The translations under genes were made by a program, and so were the position numbers. A DNA stretch of 30,489 nt from Blautia sp. BIOML-A1 (lineage in GTDB: Bacteria; Bacillota; Clostridia; Lachnospirales; Lachnospiraceae), in NCBI RefSeq assembly GCF_009883055.1, contig NZ_WWVR01000036.1, forward strand, positions 1-30,489. Reading direction: 5' to 3'. Shown piece by piece: positions 8,445 through 15,530 of this stretch. The notes beneath the pieces are model-generated. The model saw only the letters and a list, made by a program, of their open reading frames with translations, was not told where the DNA came from and searched no databases. How positions within the stretch are numbered: position 1 is the first letter of the stretch; each line of letters begins with the position of its first letter.

Positions 8445-8470
8445 GCCGATGTAGGAACGCCTACATCGGC
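8445..8470 (-). promoter_or_regulatory. Leader hairpin of the OPT operon
   Basis: An 11-bp perfect stem, GCCGATGTAGG (8445-8455) with CCTACATCGGC (8460-8470), and a 4-nt loop. It begins about 13 nt downstream of the predicted transcript start and 70 nt before the OPT start codon. On the minus strand it is followed by TAATTTTG, a weak U tract, so it may be a poor terminator or attenuator, an mRNA stabiliser, or a binding site. If it stops transcripts it would also end the pucR transcript. Confidence 0.6.
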
Positions 8471-8489
8471 TTCACATATGTTGTTTTGT

Positions 8490-8518
8490 ATTATATCACT
8501 TTAATTCGCTAAAAGCAT
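8490..8518 (-). promoter_or_regulatory. Predicted promoter of the OPT operon
   Basis: On the minus strand a perfect -10 box, TATAAT (8490-8495), lies about 119 nt upstream of the OPT start. At 17-nt spacing the -35 position reads ATGCTT, a poor match to TTGACA, which is what one expects of a promoter that needs an activator. The PucR-type regulator gene ends just upstream and is the obvious candidate. Confidence 0.5.
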
Positions 8519-8549
8519 TGGTGGTAACACACTTTTTTTAATTAAATAT

Positions 8550-8564
8550 TGTGCATGGTGCACA
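8550..8564. promoter_or_regulatory. Palindrome TGTGCA-TGG-TGCACA, candidate operator
   Basis: A perfect 6-3-6 inverted repeat lies about 67-81 nt upstream of the predicted OPT transcript start, just past the pucR stop codon. Position and symmetry suit a dimeric activator. It does not match the purine-box motif I know for B. subtilis PucR, and no second copy was noticed elsewhere in the window. Confidence 0.35.
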
Positions 8565-8571
8565 TTTGTTT

Positions 8572-9783
8572 TTAATGTATATACATTTTTAATTTTATAG
8601 CAAATTCTAATTTATCCATCATATCTGGATCCTCCAGACTGCAATGTAGTATTTCTTCTATCTTGCTGATTCTGTGTGCCATGGTATTTCGATGCAGAAA
8701 CAGTGCCTCTGCTGCCAGTTTACGTGAACAATTATTATGAATAAATGCTTCAAGAGTATCAAGAAGTTTTGTGCCGTGTACACGGTCATAGGTTACCAGT
8801 GGACCCAGCTTCTTTTTGATAAATGCCAGTGCTTCCTTATCAGCAGACATGAGTAACATAATACGATCATATTGAAGATTAGATAAAAAAACCTGAGACC
8901 ATTGCTGTTTTCTTATATTACGAACCAAAAATCCCTCTTTTATCTGCTGATAGGTATTGGGAAGCGCCAGATAATCTTCTACTATATCGCTGATGATCGC
9001 AGAGCACATACAGTTATTGATTTCGCATGTCTTTTGAATCATATCTTCTGTCATTTTCTTGATCATGGACTCATTTATTGAAGAAATTGTGATCGCATAA
9101 CATATTTCTTTACCGCATATAACTACATTTTTGATGTGATGATTATTAAGAACTCGGGATATACCCTTTATCTGGGATTCCTTCTTTATTTCCAAAAGAA
9201 AAGAATTCTCTGATATTTCCAGAGAAAGGGCAATCACACGAAATGGTTCAGATGGCCACTGAAGAGAAGCGATTCTATATTCTACTTCCTCGGTCTGTGT
9301 AACTTTTCCATTAATAATATCAAAAAATAGTTTTCGATCCAGTTCAGATTTATTCTGACGTCCGATCTGATAACGGGTATCAAGTGCAACATTGCTTCTG
9401 GATTCCACAATTGCAGTCATTATTGGAAAGGTAAGTTCTGTAAAGCCCGCATTATTGTTGAGAAAGAACAGCGGAAGTTTTAATTCATCTGCCAGCTGAA
9501 GAGCTTCCTTGGGAAAATCATCAAAAAAACGTGTTTTTATTGCAAGAGCTGACGCATTCGCATCGTTCATATCTCTTATAATCTGAAGAAGAGCCTCTTT
9601 ATCATTTCGTATCACATATCCAGTGGTTATCAAAATCAAATGTTCTCTGAGCCACGGTTTGATATTTGGCTGCTCCATCATATCAAATACTTCAACCTTA
9701 CGTAAAATACCTTCTTTTCCTGCAACAAGCGAAGCGTCTCCATTATTCCAAATTTTAACTATATCTTTAACAAGTAAATCCAT
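8572..9783 (-). CDS. PucR family transcriptional regulator
   Basis: A 403-residue regulator with the standard PucR layout. The N-terminal ligand-sensing PucR domain spans about residues 1-125 (DIVKIWNNGDASLVAGKEG, then the LILITTGY strand). A middle CdaR-type domain spans about 130-290. The C-terminal HTH_30 domain (about 340-400) contains LEAFIHNNCSRKLAAEALFLHRNTMAHRI, where the LHRNTM-RI helix contacts DNA. Members activate purine, amino-acid or other catabolic genes when they bind the inducer. AGGAG lies 6 nt before the ATG; it starts 9 nt after the AEC gene stop, so it is cotranscribed with that carrier. The OPT operon follows in the same direction behind a weak -35 promoter and a palindrome, making it the likely target. 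Confidence 0.9.
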   Translation of the reverse strand: MDLLVKDIVKIWNNGDASLVAGKEGILRKVEVFDMMEQPNIKPWLREHLILITTGYVIRNDKEALLQIIRDMNDANASALAIKTRFFDDFPKEALQLADELKLPLFFLNNNAGFTELTFPIMTAIVESRSNVALDTRYQIGRQNKSELDRKLFFDIINGKVTQTEEVEYRIASLQWPSEPFRVIALSLEISENSFLLEIKKESQIKGISRVLNNHHIKNVVICGKEICYAITISSINESMIKKMTEDMIQKTCEINNCMCSAIISDIVEDYLALPNTYQQIKEGFLVRNIRKQQWSQVFLSNLQYDRIMLLMSADKEALAFIKKKLGPLVTYDRVHGTKLLDTLEAFIHNNCSRKLAAEALFLHRNTMAHRISKIEEILHCSLEDPDMMDKLEFAIKLKMYIH

Positions 9784-9792
9784 TTTTCTCTC

Positions 9793-10725
9793 CTATAATG
9801 ATATCAGACAGAACAGCAGCGGTATGATCAACATACAAAGCAAAGTTGTCGTTACCACAGCTGTAGAGGCATATTCTCCGTCCAGATTATATTGTTCTGC
9901 AATCATACTGGAAGTTGTCATTGCTGGTGCTGCACAGATCAGCATAAGGATCATACTTTCAATTTCTGAAAGAAAATGACGAGAAATGAAGTATATTATC
10001 AGTGGGAGTGCAAATGATTTTGTGAAAAACAGGACCAGTATGGACTTATACTTAAAAATATTGGTAAGTTTCATAAATCCAAGACTGCATCCAAGGTAAA
10101 CCAGCCCCCAACTGTAGCAGGTATTGCCAACAGAACCAATGGTACTCAAAATTATGTCCGGAACAGAAATATGAAAACTAGTCAGACATAAACCCAGTAG
10201 GATTGAAAGGAAAATTGGATTCATAATGATCTTTTTCCAGGAATTCTCTTTTAGTCCGATTCCATTTGTAAATAATGTAACACCCAGAGTCCAGACCAGA
10301 GTCGTATCAATAACGGAACATATAGGAATATATACATTGCCGCCCTGATCACCAAACAGTGTCATGATCAGAGGAATCACCAAAAAGCCATAATTGCCAC
10401 CTACAGAACATCCACAATGAACATTGGCTGTAGTTCCTTTAAGATGACAAATGTGGCTTCCAAGGATTCCTCCTGCTGCCATAACAAAATACATAAGAAT
10501 CTGTGATAAGACCATTTTTCCATATTGAGTCATTGTCTGAAAGGTGGTCTGATTTTCAAGGATCAGACCAATCGTCAGTGCCGGTAGCGCAATCCTAAGT
10601 AAAAATCCGGAAATAGAGGGCATTGCTTCTTTTTTTATTATACCTGTGCGTGAAGCAGTAAAGCCTATGAGAACAAGTAAAAGGAAACCACCCATTTTAG
10701 GCAGAATCGCCATCATATAATTCAT
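9793..10725 (-). CDS. AEC family transporter (auxin-efflux-carrier type)
   Basis: A 310-residue membrane protein with about ten hydrophobic spans, the size and shape of bacterial AEC carriers. Typical pieces are the first span GGFLLLVLIGFTASRTGIIKKEAMP, LLRIALPALTIGLIL, the GGNYGFLVIPLIMTLFGDQGG half-repeat motif and CAAPAMTTSSMIAEQYNLDG near the C-terminus, which carries the conserved P-A. AEC members export or exchange small organic anions such as malate, or auxin in plants. The ATG has AGGAGG 5 nt upstream. It shares a promoter with pucR, which follows 9 nt later. In the setting of the OPT block it could export a product, or take up an acidic intermediate; direction cannot be told from sequence. 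Confidence 0.85.
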   Translation of the reverse strand: MNYMMAILPKMGGFLLLVLIGFTASRTGIIKKEAMPSISGFLLRIALPALTIGLILENQTTFQTMTQYGKMVLSQILMYFVMAAGGILGSHICHLKGTTANVHCGCSVGGNYGFLVIPLIMTLFGDQGGNVYIPICSVIDTTLVWTLGVTLFTNGIGLKENSWKKIIMNPIFLSILLGLCLTSFHISVPDIILSTIGSVGNTCYSWGLVYLGCSLGFMKLTNIFKYKSILVLFFTKSFALPLIIYFISRHFLSEIESMILMLICAAPAMTTSSMIAEQYNLDGEYASTAVVTTTLLCMLIIPLLFCLISL

Positions 10726-10788
10726 AAAGTCCTCCTGTGACCCGTTAGTATCCTGTTAATAAGAATAACAGAATCAATTACTTATGTT

Positions 10789-10817
10789 ATTATACGAGTC
10801 TGATTTTTCTTTTTCAA
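10789..10817 (-). promoter_or_regulatory. Predicted promoter of the AEC-pucR operon
   Basis: On the minus strand TTGAAA (10812-10817) and TATAAT (10789-10794) are separated by exactly 17 nt, a near-consensus sigma-A promoter. The expected start is about 10782, leaving a leader of roughly 57 nt before the AEC start codon. The strong match suggests constitutive expression of the regulator, in contrast to the weak -35 of the OPT promoter. Confidence 0.75.
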
Positions 10818-10898
10818 CTCTGTGTAGAATTTCATTACAACAAATATCGTAATGCAGGCAATCAGTGACTGTGAACTTGGATAACTGCTACTTCTCCT

Positions 10899-10917
10899 CA
10901 CGCAATTAATTTGCGTG
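10899..10917. repeat. Short inverted repeat
   Basis: CACGCAA (10899-10905) pairs with TTGCGTG (10911-10917) around TTAAT. It lies between the 3' end of the PBECR4 relic and the AEC promoter. No T run follows on either strand, so a normal terminator is not supported. The rest of 10820-10955 shows nothing recognisable. Confidence 0.4.
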
Positions 10918-10955
10918 GGCAATTTGAAGTTTCAAATAAATTACATAGAAGATTC

Positions 10956-11408
10956 CTATTGTAATAAGATCCCTTCCTGATATCCAAGTGCAAAGAAAAG
11001 CGTACCAATATTCAAGTGCTGTCCCTGCGACATTTCCGGAATTAGTTTTTCAACCTCGACATATAACATGGCTCCTGCTGCAAACCGTGCTAAAAGCAAC
11101 CTGTCCTTTCTTGCATGCAGTCGTTTCAAACATGGCAATTTCTTTTTCGCATTTGCATATGGATGCCTTGCATTAAAGTAAAACTGATTATTTGAGAGCG
11201 TGGCCTTTTTAGCATTTTTATAAAAATCTTTTGCTGAAAGTCTCGTCTCTACTCCTGTTAAATGTAAAAAATGATCTATCGGAAATGAAACTTCAAAATA
11301 TTCATTATACATACAAATAAGTCTTACCTGCCAAATTCTGACTATACATGCTTGCCGAATCTATAATATTTTCCGTATTGCATTTTTCTTATCTGTCTTT
11401 GTTGCCAT
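10956..11408 (-). pseudogene. PBECR4-type nuclease (phage-Barnase/ColicinE5-RelE-like), frameshifted
   Basis: The downstream part (from an ATG at 11312, 118 residues) reads YNEYFEVSFPIDHFLHLTGV, LSAKDFYKNAKKA, FYFNARHPYANAKKKLPCL and ends IGTLFFALGYQEGILLQ, which resembles the PBECR4 domain, one of the small toxin-like RNase folds of phage and mobile proteins. The true start seems to be the ATG at 11408 (MATKTDKKNAIRK, GAGG 5 nt upstream). That frame meets TAG after 15 codons. The next stretch (DSASMYSQNLAGKTYLYV) is open in another frame, and the original frame resumes at YNEYFEV. Two small losses that together equal three bases would explain this. So the gene is likely dead, unless the 118-residue piece is used. 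No antitoxin is seen next to it. Confidence 0.6.
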
Positions 11409-11425
11409 TCGCACCTCATACGCAA

Positions 11426-11456
11426 AGAGGAGTGTGATGCTTAACCACACTCCTCT
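11426..11456 (-). terminator. Hairpin, probable metA terminator
   Basis: An 11-bp perfect stem AGAGGAGTGTG (11426-11436) with CACACTCCTCT (11446-11456). On the minus strand only TTTGCG follows, a weak U tract; A's flank both arms, so function in either direction is possible. It is 258 nt past the metA stop and 18 nt before the PBECR4 start codon, in a gene-free stretch of about 300 nt that otherwise holds only the degenerate repeats at 11495-11601. Confidence 0.5.
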
Positions 11457-11494
11457 AAAACTTTCTTTTGAAAAAGAGTTTTCTGCTGGTTGTC

Positions 11495-11601
11495 AGCCTC
11501 GGTACCCAGTTAAGATACCCTAAATGACGTGGAAATCATTAAGTCCCCCACATGGACTACAGCTTTATCCAAGCTGCCAGGCTCGATGCCCAGTTAAGAC
11601 A
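11495..11601. repeat. Two imperfect 23-bp direct repeats
   Basis: The segments at 11495-11517 and 11579-11601 share the layout aG-CTCG-T-CCCAGTTAAGA with about 5 mismatches in 23, at a distance of 84 nt. No longer unit or third copy was found. The stretch 11461-11713 contains no convincing gene on either strand, so the repeats look like remains of eroded accessory DNA. Confidence 0.4.
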
Positions 11602-11713
11602 TCTGAAATCTTCACTACTCCATCGACCACCCCATTTTCCACTCCATTTTTAGACCACATTATGTCTAACTACGCCATTTTATGCCATTTCAGGCAATTT
11701 CTCCAAACCTGCA

Positions 11714-12655
11714 TTAATCCAGGTTAATACTGTCAAAATCAGGTGTTCCATAGAGGTCGAACGGTGTACTCTGATATACGTAATAATTCAGCCAGTTCGT
11801 ATACAGATTATTCGCATGGGCTCTCCACATAAGCAGCGGTTTGTTTGTCGGATCATCCTCTCGATAATAATTTTCCGGAATTTCGATCGGAAGTCCTTTG
11901 CTCATATCACGTTTATACTCTCCATCCAGTGTAACCCTGTCATATTCCGGATGTCCCATGACAAAAATCTTTCTTCCGCCTTCCGCCATTGCAAGGAAAA
12001 GCCCGGCCTCCTCAGATTCCGCCAGAATTGTAATGTCTTTGCAGGCACGGATATCTTCGATCGGCACCTCTGTATGTCTGGAGTGTGGTGCAAGGAACAT
12101 ATCATCAAACCCCCTTACCAGCGGGATTTTGCGATTCAGTACTTTGTGCCAGAATAATCCAAACATTTTATGGTCAAGCTGACGTTTCTTAAGTCCGTAA
12201 AAATGATACAGACCTGCCTGTGCTGCCCAGCACAGGAAAATTGTCGAAGTCACATGGCTTTCGGTCCAGTCCATAATCACCTGAAGCTCGTTCCAGTAAT
12301 CCACTTTCTCAAATTCCATCTGCTCTACCGGTGCTCCTGTTATGATCATTCCATCAAAACGCTTCTCTTTCAGTTCAGAAAAAGTTTCATAAAATTTATT
12401 CAGGTGGCTGAGAGACGTATTTTTCGCCTCATGACTTGCCACCGCCATAAATGTCACATCAACCTGAAGCGGTGTATTGGAAAGAGAACGAAGAAGCTGA
12501 AGTTCTGTTTCCTCCTTAAGCGGCATCAGGTTCAGGATCAGAATCTGAATCGGACGGATATCCTGATGCACAGCCCTTGTCTCGTCCATAACAAATATGT
12601 TTTCTCTTTCCAGAATTTCCTTTACCGGCAATTCTCCCTGTATCTTGATAGGCAT
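11714..12655 (-). CDS. metA: MetA-type homoserine O-acyltransferase, predicted acetyl-CoA user
   Basis: This catalyses the first committed step of methionine synthesis, acylation of L-homoserine, in the cytoplasm. Its 313 residues carry the MetA catalytic set at the standard numbers: Cys142 in FLCWAAQAG, His235 and Glu237 in VMGHPEYD. Residue 111 is Glu (TGAPVE). In characterised MetA enzymes Gly111 goes with succinyl-CoA and Glu111 with acetyl-CoA (B. cereus type), so this should be a homoserine O-acetyltransferase (MetAA) despite the usual succinyltransferase label. The start is the ATG at 12655 (MPIKIQGELP) with GAGGAGG 9 nt upstream; an ATG 17 codons earlier lies inside an inverted repeat and lacks a site. 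It follows ligA by 92 nt. No SAM riboswitch is seen in that gap. Confidence 0.95.
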   Translation of the reverse strand: MPIKIQGELPVKEILERENIFVMDETRAVHQDIRPIQILILNLMPLKEETELQLLRSLSNTPLQVDVTFMAVASHEAKNTSLSHLNKFYETFSELKEKRFDGMIITGAPVEQMEFEKVDYWNELQVIMDWTESHVTSTIFLCWAAQAGLYHFYGLKKRQLDHKMFGLFWHKVLNRKIPLVRGFDDMFLAPHSRHTEVPIEDIRACKDITILAESEEAGLFLAMAEGGRKIFVMGHPEYDRVTLDGEYKRDMSKGLPIEIPENYYREDDPTNKPLLMWRAHANNLYTNWLNYYVYQSTPFDLYGTPDFDSINLD

Positions 12656-12701
12656 TTTCCCATTCCTCCTCGTGTATATCTTTCTGTTTTGTTCGTCACT
12701 G

Positions 12702-12741
12702 TTCATGGCAAAACACCTCGCGGAATATTACCTGTGAACAG
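12702..12741 (-). repeat. 40-bp inverted repeat, copy A (upstream of metA)
   Basis: Read on the minus strand this copy begins CTGTTCACAGGTAATATT and ends TTTTGCCATGAA. It matches the plus strand at 15531-15570 at 39 of 40 positions. The copy itself has short inverted ends (CTGTTCA and TGAACAG, 12699-12741), so it could also fold as a hairpin in the ligA-metA gap. Confidence 0.85.
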
Positions 12742-12747
12742 TTACTT

Positions 12748-14706
12748 TTATTCTTCTGTCATTTTGAGAAAATCCGTTTCTGACAAAATCGGAATTCCAA
12801 GTTCTCTCGCTTTTTTGTTTTTTGATGAATTGGAAGCTGTATCATTGTTAATCAGATAATTCGTCTTTCCTGTTACACTTCCTGTTACCTTTCCGCCAAG
12901 AGATTCTATCAGATTCTTGGCTTCTCCGCGGTTGCTGAAATGCTCCAGACTTCCTGTGATAACAAAATTCATTCCAGCCAGAGTCTGATTCTTTGAGATT
13001 TCTTCTTTATTAATATGAAGATATCTGAGCAGATGATCCAGTCTGCGGTTATTATCCGGGTCTTCAAAGTATTTTGTAAGACTTCTCGCAATTACCGGAC
13101 CAATGCCATCAATCGCACCGACTTCCTCTTCCTTTGCATTCCGGATCTGTGCCAGATCATCCTCGAAATGCCGGCAGATGACCTTCGCATTGGAAAGTCC
13201 GATGTTTGCAATGCCAAGACTGTAAAGCACTTTTGCCGGCACTGTCTCCTTTGCTTTCTCTATGCTGGTCATCAGGTTATCAAAGGACTTCTCCCCAAAT
13301 CCATCCATTTCTACGATCTCATCACGATATTTCGCAATTTCAAAAATATCACCAAAATCATGAATAAATCCTTTGGCAATAAACTTCTCCAGTGTTGCCT
13401 CGGACAAACCATCTATGTTCATGGCATCCCTGCTTACAAAAAGCGTAAATGCTTTGATTTTTTTTGCAACACAATCCGGATTCATGCAGTAAAGAGACTC
13501 CACCTCATTCTCCTGAATGATCCTTGCTTCCTGTCCGCAGACCGGACAGATATGCGGAATTTCCAGTTTACCGCTTTTTGTCAGATTTTCTGCAATCTGT
13601 GGGATGATCATATTTGCCTTGTAGACCTGAATTGTATCACCAATTCCAAGCTGTAACTCTTTTACAATGCTCACATTATGAACACTGGCACGGCTGACTG
13701 TCGTTCCCTCCAATTCCACCGAATCAAAAACGGCAATCGGATTGATCAGTCCTGTCCTGGACGGACTCCATTCGATCTCCCGCAGTATCGTTTCCCGGAT
13801 CTCGTCTGCCCATTTAAAGGCAAAGGCATTTCGCGGGAATTTTGCTGTGCTTCCAAGCGAATCTCCATAAGCAATGTCATCATAGAGTGCAACCAAACCA
13901 TCCGACGGAAAATCATTGTGCTCAATTGCATGAGAAAAATAATCCATTGCTTCATCCAGCGTCTCGCCCGTAACCATCCGATATTCTACCACCTCAAATC
14001 CCTGAGATTTAAGCCACTGCATCTGATAAGCTCTGGAATTATGCATATCAACATCCTGCGCAGACACCAGTGCGAAAGCATAAAATCTTACATTTCTCCG
14101 GGCTGTGATCTGATTATTCAGCTGTCTGACTGATCCACTGCAGAGATTTCGAGGATTTTTATATTTTGCATCCACATCCTCAATCGTTGCATTGATCCTC
14201 TCAAAATCAGAATACGTAATGATTGCTTCTCCTCTCAGTACCAGTCTTCCCTGATATGCGATCTTAAGCGGAATATTCTTGAAGGTTCTGGCATTGTTGG
14301 TAATAACCTCTCCTACAATACCATTTCCACGGGTAACTGCCTTCACCAGTTCTCCATGATCATAAGTCAGAACAATCGTAAGTCCGTCCATTTTCCAGGA
14401 AAGCAGAGATGGATGTGTTCCGATAAAAGCTCTCAGGGTTTCTCTGTCCTTTGTTTTATCCAGAGAAAGCATGGGCGATTCATGGGTTTCTTTCGGCAGT
14501 GCATCCACTGCTTCATATCCTACATTAACAGTTGGACTATCTGCCAGAACGATGCCTGTTTCCGCCTCCATGCTTTCCAGCTGATCGTACAGATCGTCGT
14601 ACTCTCTGTTGCTCATGATCTCCCGGTCTTCCTGATAGTAAGCCTTTGCTGCCTCGTTCAGTTTTTTTACCAGTTCTTTCATTTGGTTTACGGCTGATAT
14701 TTCCAT
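12748..14706 (-). CDS. ligA: NAD-dependent DNA ligase LigA, divergent type
   Basis: This seals nicks in DNA during replication and repair using NAD. Its 652 residues show the full order: N-terminal Ia-like helices with the REYDDLYDQL motif, adenylation domain with nucleophile Lys105 in SWKMDGLT, OB fold, a four-Cys zinc finger (Cys387, 390, 407, 412), helix-hairpin-helix repeats (about 430-570) and a C-terminal BRCT domain (about 575-652). Several core motifs differ from textbook LigA: KMDG replaces KIDG, TRGNG replaces TRGDG, and VGEVITNN replaces TGEDVT. AGGAGG stands 5 nt before the ATG. The first 170 nt overlap the reading frame of the pseudouridine synthase. Whether this is the cell's only ligase or a second copy is not visible here. 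Confidence 0.93.
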   Translation of the reverse strand: MEISAVNQMKELVKKLNEAAKAYYQEDREIMSNREYDDLYDQLESMEAETGIVLADSPTVNVGYEAVDALPKETHESPMLSLDKTKDRETLRAFIGTHPSLLSWKMDGLTIVLTYDHGELVKAVTRGNGIVGEVITNNARTFKNIPLKIAYQGRLVLRGEAIITYSDFERINATIEDVDAKYKNPRNLCSGSVRQLNNQITARRNVRFYAFALVSAQDVDMHNSRAYQMQWLKSQGFEVVEYRMVTGETLDEAMDYFSHAIEHNDFPSDGLVALYDDIAYGDSLGSTAKFPRNAFAFKWADEIRETILREIEWSPSRTGLINPIAVFDSVELEGTTVSRASVHNVSIVKELQLGIGDTIQVYKANMIIPQIAENLTKSGKLEIPHICPVCGQEARIIQENEVESLYCMNPDCVAKKIKAFTLFVSRDAMNIDGLSEATLEKFIAKGFIHDFGDIFEIAKYRDEIVEMDGFGEKSFDNLMTSIEKAKETVPAKVLYSLGIANIGLSNAKVICRHFEDDLAQIRNAKEEEVGAIDGIGPVIARSLTKYFEDPDNNRRLDHLLRYLHINKEEISKNQTLAGMNFVITGSLEHFSNRGEAKNLIESLGGKVTGSVTGKTNYLINNDTASNSSKNKKARELGIPILSETDFLKMTEE

Positions 14707-15439
14707 TGTGTCCTCCTGTTTCTTTGATTGTTTCGCTGGATGAATTCCTGATCCGGCTGTTTAACTCCACCCTTTCTTCAGCCCTTATATCGCGATATTC
14801 TCCAGGTTTCAGTCCGTCAAGAGTCAGATTCATGATCCGCACCCTCTTAAGCGTCTGTACCTGATATCCGAAATATTCACACATTCGGCGTATCTGTCGG
14901 TTCAATCCCTGTGTCAAAATGATCTGAAAACTTCTCTTTCCTGTTTTTCTCACAGTGCAGGGTCTTGTCACTGTATCCAGGATTGGAACACCGTTTCGCA
15001 TTCCCCGTAGAAATTCTTCGTTGATTTCTTTATCTACTGTTACAGCATATTCCTTCTCATGGTAATTTCCGGCACGCATGATACGATTTACCAGATCTCC
15101 CTGATTTGTAAGAAGAAGCAGTCCTTCGGAATCTTTGTCCAGCCTTCCCACCGGATATATCCGAAGAGGATAATTCAGATATTCTGTCACCGTAGTCTCA
15201 TTGCGCTGCTTCCTTGTACTGCAGACAATTCCTCTTGGCTTATAAAAAAGCAGAACAACCTTCTTCTCTTCTTTTATAACCGGTCTGCCGTCCAGACAGA
15301 CAACTGCATCCGCCGGAATTTTCTCACCGGTTTTTATCATCCGGCCATCAAGTGTAACTCTTCCGCCATCCGTAAACTGATCGGCATCCCGTCTTGAGCA
15401 TACTCCTGCATTGCTTAAGTATTTATTTATTCTGATCAT
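14537..15439 (-). CDS. rluF: RluF/RluB-type 23S rRNA pseudouridine synthase with extended tail
   Basis: This isomerises uridine in 23S rRNA. It has an S4 RNA-binding domain at the N-terminus (RINKYLSNAGVCSRRDAD) and a RsuA/RluB-type catalytic domain with the catalytic Asp in VGRLDKDSEGLLLLTN, then LTQGLNRQIRRMCEYFGY. The GRLDKDSEG form fits the RluF branch. I start it at the ATG at 15439: a promoter (15479-15507) places the transcript start near 15472, so the upstream GTG (15502) and ATG (15472) starts are unlikely. The ribosome site is weak. The C-terminus is odd: after LKPGEYRDIRAEERVEL the frame stays open for 170 nt inside ligA, adding an Arg/Lys/Gly-rich tail of about 57 residues. A lost stop codon or frameshift could explain that. 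Confidence 0.88.
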   Translation of the reverse strand: MIRINKYLSNAGVCSRRDADQFTDGGRVTLDGRMIKTGEKIPADAVVCLDGRPVIKEEKKVVLLFYKPRGIVCSTRKQRNETTVTEYLNYPLRIYPVGRLDKDSEGLLLLTNQGDLVNRIMRAGNYHEKEYAVTVDKEINEEFLRGMRNGVPILDTVTRPCTVRKTGKRSFQIILTQGLNRQIRRMCEYFGYQVQTLKRVRIMNLTLDGLKPGEYRDIRAEERVELNSRIRNSSSETIKETGGHNGNISRKPNERTGKKTERGSKGLLSGRPGDHEQQRVRRSVRSAGKHGGGNRHRSGR

Positions 15440-15478
15440 TTCTGTGTTTTCTGTTTTATTTTTTTTGTCCATTGCTCT

Positions 15479-15507
15479 ATTATATAATTTTTTCTTTTTC
15501 ACCGCAA
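15479..15507 (-). promoter_or_regulatory. Predicted promoter of rluF-ligA
   Basis: Minus strand: TTGCGG (15502-15507), 17 nt, TATAAT (15479-15484). The expected start near 15472 leaves about 33 nt before the chosen rluF ATG. With ligA overlapping and metA only 92 nt further on, the unit may read rluF-ligA-metA. Confidence 0.7.
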
Positions 15508-15530
15508 GAAAGAGTTTCTAATTATAGCAG

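Noticed and set aside
8515..8528. PucR box resembling the B. subtilis purine motif (CATTGGTGGTAA)
   Set aside because: Only the CNTTGG core fits; the remaining positions do not, so it is not better than chance.
12656..12747. SAM riboswitch or T-box upstream of metA
   Set aside because: The 92-nt gap is too short, is mostly filled by repeat copy A, and shows none of the conserved S-box or T-box sequences.
12170..12859. Long plus-strand open frame of 229 codons opposite metA and ligA
   Set aside because: It lies antisense to two well-supported conserved genes, has Cys/Phe/Leu-rich composition typical of a shadow frame, and no ribosome site.
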